From Streptococcus suis (GTDB taxonomy: Bacteria > Bacillota > Bacilli > Lactobacillales > Streptococcaceae), in the NCBI RefSeq assembly GCF_019794555.1, contig NZ_JAIMEP010000013.1, positions 1 to 52,922 on the forward strand: 52,922 bases of DNA. The letters are read 5' to 3'. The notes beneath the pieces are model-generated. The model was not told where the DNA came from, ran no database searches, and saw nothing but the letters and a program-made list of their open reading frames with translations. Below are positions 46,426 to 52,922 of the stretch, in pieces (the stretch's first letter is position 1; each line of letters starts with the position of its first letter). A program made the position numbers and the translations under genes.

Positions 46426-47328
46426 TTACTTAACTTTTAGAGCGGATAGTATTTGAGTCCGAATGTCCTCAACTCCTTCTGGATTCCCAGGAAGGAAAAT
46501 TGTATTATTACCTCCTTGTGCAAAATTATTTAAAGTGTCCAAATATTGGTTCGTCAACAGAATTGACATGATTTGCTCTTCCGTCAAACTGACATTGGAT
46601 TCCTTCAATTCACGAATCGAATCTGCTAAACCATCCACTATAGCTTTACGTTGGTGAGCAATCCCCACACCATGTAGGCGATCTTTTTCAGCTTCTGCCT
46701 CTGCGGCAGTAACAATTTTAATTTTATCTGCTTCTGCCAATTCCTGAGCCGCAACCCGTTTGCGCTGAGCTGCGTTGATTTCATTCATTGATTGCTTCAC
46801 TTCTGCATCTGGTTCAACCTTTGTAATCAAGGTTTTTACAATAACATAACCATAGGTTGACATCTCTTCAGCTACTTGCCTTTGAACTTCTAGGGCAATT
46901 TCATCTTTCTTTTCAAACAATTCATCCAAAGTCAATTTAGGAACTGATGAGCGTAAGGCATCTTCAATATATGATTTGATTTGTGCCTCTGGATGCATGA
47001 GTTTATAGTAAGCATCCGTCACATTATTCTCATTAACTCGGTACTGAGTTGCTACATTCATTGTCACAAAAACATTGTCCTGTGTTTTTGTTTCAACAAT
47101 AATTTCACTTTGTAGCATCCGTAACTGAATTCGGGCCGCAATCACATCTACACCAAATGGAATTTTAAAGTTAATCCCAGATGTTGATGTTTTTTGATAC
47201 TTACCGAATCGTTCAATGATAGCAACAGTCTGTTGCTTAACCACATACAAACCTGAAAAGAGCAAAATCAAAGCGATAAATAATACAAACAGCACCACAA
47301 CAATAAAAATAATTGAACCAGTAGACAT
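46426..47328 (-). CDS. SPFH/Band 7 (stomatin-like) membrane protein
   Basis: 300 residues. An N-terminal membrane helix (IFIVVVLFVLFIALILLFSGLYVV) is followed by the SPFH domain (QQTVAIIERFGKYQKT ... LRSSVPKLTLDELFEKKDEIA) and a glutamate/alanine-rich coiled coil (AEADKIKIVTAAEAEAEKDR). Such proteins organise membrane microdomains and often associate with proteases. AGGAGG before the ATG. Stands between ilvA and the small HTH-like gene; 9 bases after ilvA ends. Confidence 0.9.
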   Translation of the reverse strand: MSTGSIIFIVVVLFVLFIALILLFSGLYVVKQQTVAIIERFGKYQKTSTSGINFKIPFGVDVIAARIQLRMLQSEIIVETKTQDNVFVTMNVATQYRVNENNVTDAYYKLMHPEAQIKSYIEDALRSSVPKLTLDELFEKKDEIALEVQRQVAEEMSTYGYVIVKTLITKVEPDAEVKQSMNEINAAQRKRVAAQELAEADKIKIVTAAEAEAEKDRLHGVGIAHQRKAIVDGLADSIRELKESNVSLTEEQIMSILLTNQYLDTLNNFAQGGNNTIFLPGNPEGVEDIRTQILSALKVK

Positions 47329-47337
47329 AGTAACCTC

Positions 47338-48588
47338 CTAAACTAGCATTTTATAAAGCGAATCATTCTCATGCAAATTGATATATTGAGGATCAAATTG
47401 TTCTAGTCGTGCAATAAACTCAGCGTAATCCCTCTTATCACCCAATGCAATCCCTATTAAAACCGGACCCGTTCCTTTATTCGCACGTTTTATGTATTCA
47501 AACCGTGTAATATCATCATTCGGACCTAAAATGTGGTTAACAAATTCACGAAGAGCTCCCGGTCTTTGAGGAAAATTGACCACAAAATAATGTTTTATCC
47601 CCTCATAAATTAGAGCACGCTCTTCCATTTCTGGCATACGGTTAATATCATTGTTTCCTCCAGAAATGATACAGCAAATCGTTTGGCCCTTTATTTGATC
47701 CTTGATTACTTCAAGTGCCGCAATTGTTGCTGCGCCAGCAGGTTCAGCAACAATTCCCAATTTTGAATATAGATCCAAAATGGTTTCCGAAATCCGACCC
47801 TCGTCAACGCCAATCAGTTGATCAACATTTTTGCGCGCCACTTCATAAGTTGTTTTCCCAACTTTTTGAACAGCAATACCATCTGCGAATTTATCAATAT
47901 GCTCCAACTTAACAGGGCGACCTTTATCAAAAGCAGCCTTCATCGACCTTGCACCACTCGCCTCTACGCCAACAATTTTAATCTCAGGTGCTTGGTCTTT
48001 CAGATAGGCAGAGACCCCAGCAATTAGACCCCCTCCACCAACTGGGACGAGTAGCTGATCAAAACTCACAGACTGCTCTTCGGCTTCCTCAAGAATTTCA
48101 TAAGCAACAGTACCTTGGCCAGCTTGTACATTGGGATCATCGAAGGGGTCAATAAATGTTTTTCCCGTTTCCTCAGTGTACTTCATCGCCGCTGTAGCCG
48201 ACTCATCAAAGGTATCCCCAACCAAACGAATCTCGACAAACTCTCCACCAAAAAACTTAACTTGTCCAATTTTTTGTTGAGGTGTCGTTATTGGCATAAA
48301 AATTGTTGCCGGAATCTGCATTTCTTTACAGGTATACGCTACCCCTTGGGCATGGTTACCAGCAGATGCGCAAACAACTCCATTCGCTTTGTCTGCATCT
48401 GTCAGTTGTGAAATGGCATAATAAGCACCGCGAATTTTAAACGAGCGAACGCGCTGTTCATTTTCTCTCTTGATATAGATGCTTGCTCCATATCTTTCAG
48501 ATAAATAGCGGTTAAAATCCAATGGAGTCCGGACGACAACGTCTTTCAGAACTGAATACGCTTGTTCAATATCTCTTGCTGAAATCAT
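47338..48588 (-). CDS. ilvA: Threonine dehydratase, biosynthetic
   Basis: 416 residues. PLP-enzyme that makes 2-oxobutanoate for isoleucine. PLP lysine at residue 51 (RSFKIRGA), phosphate loop PVGGGGLIAG, and one shortened C-terminal regulatory (ACT-like) domain starting about residue 330, as in Gram-positive IlvA. An extended -10 (TGGTACAAT) is visible about 40 bases upstream on the minus strand. The ilvBNC operon lies a short way to the right, so the isoleucine genes are clustered. Confidence 0.95.
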   Translation of the reverse strand: MISARDIEQAYSVLKDVVVRTPLDFNRYLSERYGASIYIKRENEQRVRSFKIRGAYYAISQLTDADKANGVVCASAGNHAQGVAYTCKEMQIPATIFMPITTPQQKIGQVKFFGGEFVEIRLVGDTFDESATAAMKYTEETGKTFIDPFDDPNVQAGQGTVAYEILEEAEEQSVSFDQLLVPVGGGGLIAGVSAYLKDQAPEIKIVGVEASGARSMKAAFDKGRPVKLEHIDKFADGIAVQKVGKTTYEVARKNVDQLIGVDEGRISETILDLYSKLGIVAEPAGAATIAALEVIKDQIKGQTICCIISGGNNDINRMPEMEERALIYEGIKHYFVVNFPQRPGALREFVNHILGPNDDITRFEYIKRANKGTGPVLIGIALGDKRDYAEFIARLEQFDPQYINLHENDSLYKMLV

Positions 48589-49022
48589 AATGCACTTTTT
48601 TCTTTCTATTTATATCTATTGTACCAATAATGCAAAAATAAATATAGTATTTATACTTAAATATTCTATTTTTTATTATACCAGTTTTTTAATCACTTCA
48701 AAAATAAATATCCAAATCAGTGAACCGCCATAGAGAGGGTGACATCGCATCCAATAAATGACTTAGTTACTTGAATTAGCTTTGATACACCTTCACTTTC
48801 GGCTTGCCGTACTCTAGTATTGCCTGCACCTCAGTACCTTGTCTGGAAACTAATTCATTCGACTATACAAACTGCTTTTCATTTATTTCTTTTCATTACA
48901 ATGTTGAGTCAATTCTCGGAAATATACTGAAAATATTCTTTTAATTTTCTAAACAACTTTCCAACAATGACCAAAAGAGCCGGGCAAGCCAGCTCTTGTA
49001 GTTCTATCAATTAAACAGAGGA
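48589..49022. other. Gap upstream of ilvA
   Basis: No gene seen. Holds the ilvA promoter region and an AGAGC/GCTCT hairpin near 48975. A sequence at 48921-48935 matches the CodY consensus at 12 of 15 positions but is 330 bases from ilvA. Confidence 0.4.
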
Positions 49023-49083
49023 TTGGAATCTGGCAGTTTGGGAAACTGTCAGAGGGGAGTTATAGGGCTTGACGATAGGCAAG

Positions 49084-49359
49084 CCTCTCTTTTGCCTAGC
49101 CATAGACTTCCTCGCTCTTTCATTTTCAGGCAAGGGCTAAAACAGTTTCCTTCCATTACCTCGCTTTTCAATTTCTGGGCGAGGGCTAGAATAGCCTACT
49201 GGACTTCCTCGCTCTTTCATTTTCAGGCGAGGGCTAAAACAGTCCAAACATGTCTTTCCTCGCTTTTCAATTTCTAGGCGAGGGTTAAAATAGTCCCCTT
49301 CCCTTACCTCGCTTTTCAATTTCTGGGCGAGGGCTAGAATAGCCTATCCGCAGGCTATT
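49084..49359. repeat. Five-unit, about 49-bp hairpin repeat array downstream of ilvC
   Basis: Units begin CCTCGC at 49110, 49159, 49207, 49258 and 49307 (periods 49, 48, 51, 49), with a degenerate unit before them at 49084. Each can fold through CCTCGC and GCGAGG (CAAGGG in the first). Two versions alternate, one with TTTCATTTTCAGG and one with TTCAATTTCTGGG (order A, B, A, B', B), and end in CTAAAACAGTCC or CTAGAATAGCC. The last unit runs into an AGAATAGCCT/AGGCTATTCT hairpin at the ilvC stop codon. Spacers are not variable as in CRISPR. No gene. Confidence 0.8.
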
Positions 49360-50397
<1,038 letters not shown>

Positions 50398-50429
50398 CTA
50401 TATTTTATTTGTAGTTTTATATTCTCAAA

Positions 50430-50515
50430 GATAATAAACGCTAGATTAAGCGACGAAGGCGATGATAGAACGATTGTTCATCAAGCCTAGTCAACGAAGT
50501 ATAGTGTTTATTATC
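50430..50515. repeat. Imperfect 86-bp fold-back between ilvN and ilvC
   Basis: Outer arms GATAATAAACGCTA (50430-50443) and TAGTGTTTATTATC (50502-50515) pair with one mismatch. Inside, AAGGC..TGAT.GAAC pairs with GTTC.TCA.GCCT around a GATT loop with small bulges. It resembles a small mobile repeat or an RNA-processing element in the operon transcript. Confidence 0.65.
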
Positions 50516-50523
50516 GAAGTGCA

Positions 50524-51000
50524 TTAGTCTCTACTAAAGCCAGTCGCGCCCGTTCTTGCGATATTCTTGATTCCATAAGGTTGAATTACGCGTAAGAGTG
50601 CTTCTATCTTATCTCCATCACCAGTCATTTGGATGGTAATAGAGTGTGGTGCTACATCTACAACATTTGCTCTAAATGGCTGAATAATTGCTAAAATTTC
50701 TGCTCGTTTTGTAGGTGGAGCTGAAATCTTAACAAGAATTACTTCGCGCTCTAGGTGAGGTATTTCGGTCAAGTCGCGGACACGGACTACATCAATTAAA
50801 CGATTCAATTGCTTAATAATTTGTTCGACTTCGTCAAGGTTTTCAACATCCACTATCACCGTCACACGGGAGACATCTTTTACCTCTGTCGGTCCAACAG
50901 ATATGGATTCAATATTGATTTGACGGCGAGATAGTACACCTGTAAAGCGGTTAAGAACACCAGATGAATTCCGTAATTTTGCTGTTAACATTCTACGCAT
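50524..51000 (-). CDS. ilvN: Acetolactate synthase small (regulatory) subunit
   Basis: 158 residues. N-terminal ACT domain (LRNSSGVLNRFTGVLSRRQINIESISVG) binds valine for feedback control; the C-terminal domain (LVKISAPPTKRAEILAIIQPF) contacts the catalytic subunit. Overlaps ilvB by 8 bases. Confidence 0.95.
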   Translation of the reverse strand: MRRMLTAKLRNSSGVLNRFTGVLSRRQINIESISVGPTEVKDVSRVTVIVDVENLDEVEQIIKQLNRLIDVVRVRDLTEIPHLEREVILVKISAPPTKRAEILAIIQPFRANVVDVAPHSITIQMTGDGDKIEALLRVIQPYGIKNIARTGATGFSRD

Positions 51001-52702
51001 TGAACTTCACCCCCAACATTTCCGCATTACTCTTACCAGCTGGCACCATCGGTTGTACATGTTCCCGATTGGAAATATGTATTTCAATCAACATTGGCTT
51101 ATCTTCTAGGATAACTTCCATATCTTCGCTCAGTGTCACTGGATTGTTAAAACTATAATGACTAATGCCATAAGCTTCTGCCAACAATTGGAAATTTGGT
51201 TCATCATCAAAGACGGATTGACTGCGGCGTTTTTCATAGAATGATTCCTGCCATTGCCGAACCATTCCAAGAGAATGGTTATTGATCAATACAACCTTTA
51301 TCGGTACGCCATAACCATTCAGAATAGCCAATTCTTGGTTGGTCATTTGAAATCCTCCATCACCAACAAAGACAATTACTTCTTTATCTGGATTAGCTAA
51401 TTTGGCACCGATAGCTGCCGGAATACCAAATCCCATGGTACCCATGCCACCTGATGTTATCAGCTGTCGAGCATGTTTGTAAGGGTAAAATTGGGCAGCC
51501 CACATTTGATGCTGACCAACGTCTGTCACGACAATGGCATCCCCTTGCGTCAACTGACCAATTAATTCAATTGCCGCCTGTGGCTTAATAACCTTTTCAT
51601 CTTCATCATACCAAAATGGCGCCCGACGTTTGTTTTCCAATACTTGTGCCGTCCAATCAGCATAGCCTGTTTCAACTGTTTCTAAAGCAAGCAGATCTTT
51701 CAAGGTTGCCTTAGCATCGCCCACTACTGGAATAGCCGTTTTGACAACTTTACCAATTTCAGCGGGATCAATATCAATATGTGCTACCGTCGCATTTGGC
51801 GCATAGGTTGTTGGATCTCCTGTTAGGCGGTCATCGAATCGCGCTCCAATATTGATAATGTAATCAGCCTGATCCATAGCCATATTGGCAGCATATGAAC
51901 CGTGCATACCACCCATGGCTAAAGATAGTTCGTGCTCAATTGGCATCGCCCCCAACCCTAGAAGGGTTGAAACAACTGGAATACGGTAGCGCTCTGCAAA
52001 GGCAACTAATTCTTTGTTGGCATCTGCATAGTTGACGCCACCACCAGCCAATATAACTGGTTTTTGAGCTTGGCTAAGCTGTTTCAAAATTTTCTTAACC
52101 TGCAAACCATTTGGTTCAACTGTCGGTTGGTAACTTGGTAAATGCAGAGCAGGATCATGGTAAGATTCTACGATCTTCTCTTGAATATCTTTCGGGACAT
52201 CAATCACAACTGGTCCAGGACGACCTGTAGTCGCAATATGTAGCGCTTCTGTAATCACTCGAGGAATATCTGCCGTGTCACGAATCTGATAATTATACTT
52301 GGTAATCGGCATGGTCATACCTAATACATCCGCTTCCTGAAAGGCATCTTTACCAATCCCTCTTGTCGCTACTTGTCCACTAAATACTAATAGTGGCACG
52401 CTATCGCCCATGGCATCAGCAATCCCTGTAATGGCATTTGTAGCCCCCGGTCCTGAAGTGACAATCGCTACGCCCACCTTTCCTGATGATTTAGCGTAAC
52501 CTTCTGCTTCGTGTACGGCACCTTGCTCATGACGAGCCAAAATATGCTGAATGCCCTCATACTGATGGATAGCATCATACAGTGGCAATACTGCTCCCCC
52601 TGGATAACCAAAAACAAGGTCCACTCCAAGTTGATGCAAGGTATCTAAGATTAGAAACGATCCCGAACACGGTTGATCCAATTGAATTTCTTGCACAAAC
52701 AT
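50993..52702 (-). CDS. ilvB: Acetolactate synthase large (catalytic) subunit
   Basis: 569 residues, thiamine-diphosphate enzyme for the first common step of branched-chain amino-acid synthesis. Glutamate of GYPGGAVLPLYDA ... RHEQGAVHEAEGYA, FAD/ThDP regions, and the metal motif GDGGFQMTNQELAI...NNHSLGMVRQWQ are present. The ATG at 52702 lies only one base after GGAGGAGG, so translation may start at the GTG two codons on (52696), which has better spacing. First gene of ilvBNC, with a CodY box upstream. Confidence 0.96.
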   Translation of the reverse strand: MFVQEIQLDQPCSGSFLILDTLHQLGVDLVFGYPGGAVLPLYDAIHQYEGIQHILARHEQGAVHEAEGYAKSSGKVGVAIVTSGPGATNAITGIADAMGDSVPLLVFSGQVATRGIGKDAFQEADVLGMTMPITKYNYQIRDTADIPRVITEALHIATTGRPGPVVIDVPKDIQEKIVESYHDPALHLPSYQPTVEPNGLQVKKILKQLSQAQKPVILAGGGVNYADANKELVAFAERYRIPVVSTLLGLGAMPIEHELSLAMGGMHGSYAANMAMDQADYIINIGARFDDRLTGDPTTYAPNATVAHIDIDPAEIGKVVKTAIPVVGDAKATLKDLLALETVETGYADWTAQVLENKRRAPFWYDEDEKVIKPQAAIELIGQLTQGDAIVVTDVGQHQMWAAQFYPYKHARQLITSGGMGTMGFGIPAAIGAKLANPDKEVIVFVGDGGFQMTNQELAILNGYGVPIKVVLINNHSLGMVRQWQESFYEKRRSQSVFDDEPNFQLLAEAYGISHYSFNNPVTLSEDMEVILEDKPMLIEIHISNREHVQPMVPAGKSNAEMLGVKFNA

Positions 52703-52731
52703 TCCTCCTCCCTACAAACGTGGTATCTACT

Positions 52732-52759
52732 ATAATAACACACAGTGTTAGAATGTCAA
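52732..52759 (-). promoter_or_regulatory. ilvB promoter
   Basis: Minus strand TTGACA (52754-52759), 16-base spacer, TATTAT (52732-52737), about 30 bases before the ilvB start. Confidence 0.65.
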
Positions 52760-52761
52760 GG

Positions 52762-52776
52762 AATATTCTGAAAATT
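52762..52776. promoter_or_regulatory. CodY box at the ilvBNC promoter
   Basis: AATATTCTGAAAATT matches AATTTTCWGAAAATT at 14 of 15 positions and lies 2 bases upstream of the -35 box. CodY represses ilv genes in streptococci and lactococci when branched-chain amino acids are abundant. Confidence 0.75.
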
Positions 52777-52824
52777 CCTACATTTGTTCGACCTTTTTGC
52801 CTGAACCCAAATTTCAAGTTGAAA

Positions 52825-52922
52825 TTAGCCACCCATAAGAAATTCACTCGGCGACTTGTAGTCCAAGCATTTTTTAGGGTAGTTGTTAATCCAATTTTCG
52901 ATAAAAGCGACTTCTTTCGAGG
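52825..52922 (-). CDS. IS30-family transposase, C-terminal end (runs off the window)
   Basis: Read leftward from the window edge, the frame gives about 31 residues ending WINNYPKKCLDYKSPSEFLMGG and TAA. The P(K/R)KCL-YK-P segment is the usual end of IS30-family transposases. The insertion sequence end is within about 50 bases of the ilvB CodY box, and the transposase reads toward ilvB, so IS-derived transcription could enter the operon. Confidence 0.7.
   Translation of the reverse strand, partial: SKEVAFIENWINNYPKKCLDYKSPSEFLMGG

Noticed and set aside
48921..48935. CodY-like box upstream of ilvA
   Set aside because: Three mismatches in 15 and more than 300 bases from the start codon in AT-rich DNA, so chance is likely.
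49137..49319. Leftward open frame through the repeat array
   Set aside because: The frame exists only because repeat units are near multiples of three; no start signal and no family.
49084..49359. CRISPR-like interpretation of the ilvC downstream array
   Set aside because: No separate unique spacers, units are internally variable, and there are no cas genes.

Overview
The window is low-GC Firmicutes DNA and reads as Streptococcus, most likely S. suis or a close relative. It carries a compact streptococcal housekeeping block on the right (fba, sufCDSUB, rgpG-type transferase, mecA, uppP, glnPQ-like transporter, ilvA, ilvBNC). On the left is an integrative and conjugative element (ICE) of the ICESt1/ICESt3/Tn916 superfamily. 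The species call is an inference from gene content and order. There are no rRNA or tRNA genes and no CRISPR array that I can see.

Bases 1-33.5 kb are the ICE and its cargo. The left edge cuts through the erm(B) regulatory leader; the resistance gene itself should start a few tens of bases outside the window. Next come a broken Inc18-plasmid omega repressor gene with its complete heptad operator, and a chimeric ORF that joins a streptodornase-like nuclease to the C-terminal part of a topoisomerase III. From 2 to 17.5 kb there is a defence-like cargo region read almost entirely leftward. It holds an unrecognised two-gene unit (218 and 502 aa), a putative modification-sensing nuclease, a type III restriction-modification system whose methylase is frameshifted, and a five-gene stress-response operon (ImmA/IrrE protease, S24 repressor, Y-family polymerase, YolD-like, small unknown). 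It ends with a divergent lipoprotein gene and a regulator-linked three-gene unit with a CbbX/SpoVK-type AAA ATPase.

Bases 17.8-33.5 kb are the rightward conjugation and recombination module. A strong promoter lies under two operators of the XRE regulator. A roughly 500-nt untranslated leader follows and ends in an intrinsic terminator just before the first gene. Then come two DUF961-type proteins, the FtsK-like coupling protein, oriT, the MobT relaxase, the mating-channel genes (VirB8-, TcpE-, VirB4-, VirB6- and VirB1-like), a degenerate CHAP remnant, Xis and the tyrosine integrase. The integrase abuts the 3' end of fba, the integration site known for ICESt1 and ICESt3. I could not find the opposite attachment site, so the element probably continues beyond the left edge.

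Bases 33.5-52.9 kb are chromosomal core. fba is followed by the leftward iron-sulfur cluster operon sufC-D-S-U-B, with a large gap before sufB that contains a relic of a second sufU end. Then come rgpG-mecA and uppP, the rightward amino-acid ABC transporter pair, a small HTH-like gene, an SPFH protein and ilvA. A five-unit hairpin repeat array lies downstream of ilvC. The leftward ilvB-ilvN-ilvC operon has a good CodY box at its promoter. The right edge holds the end of an IS30-type transposase.

The best candidates for an undescribed system are the XRE-214aa-344aa-AAA operon (14.46-17.8 kb) and the 218aa/502aa pair (2.1-4.25 kb), both in the ICE cargo beside known anti-phage genes.
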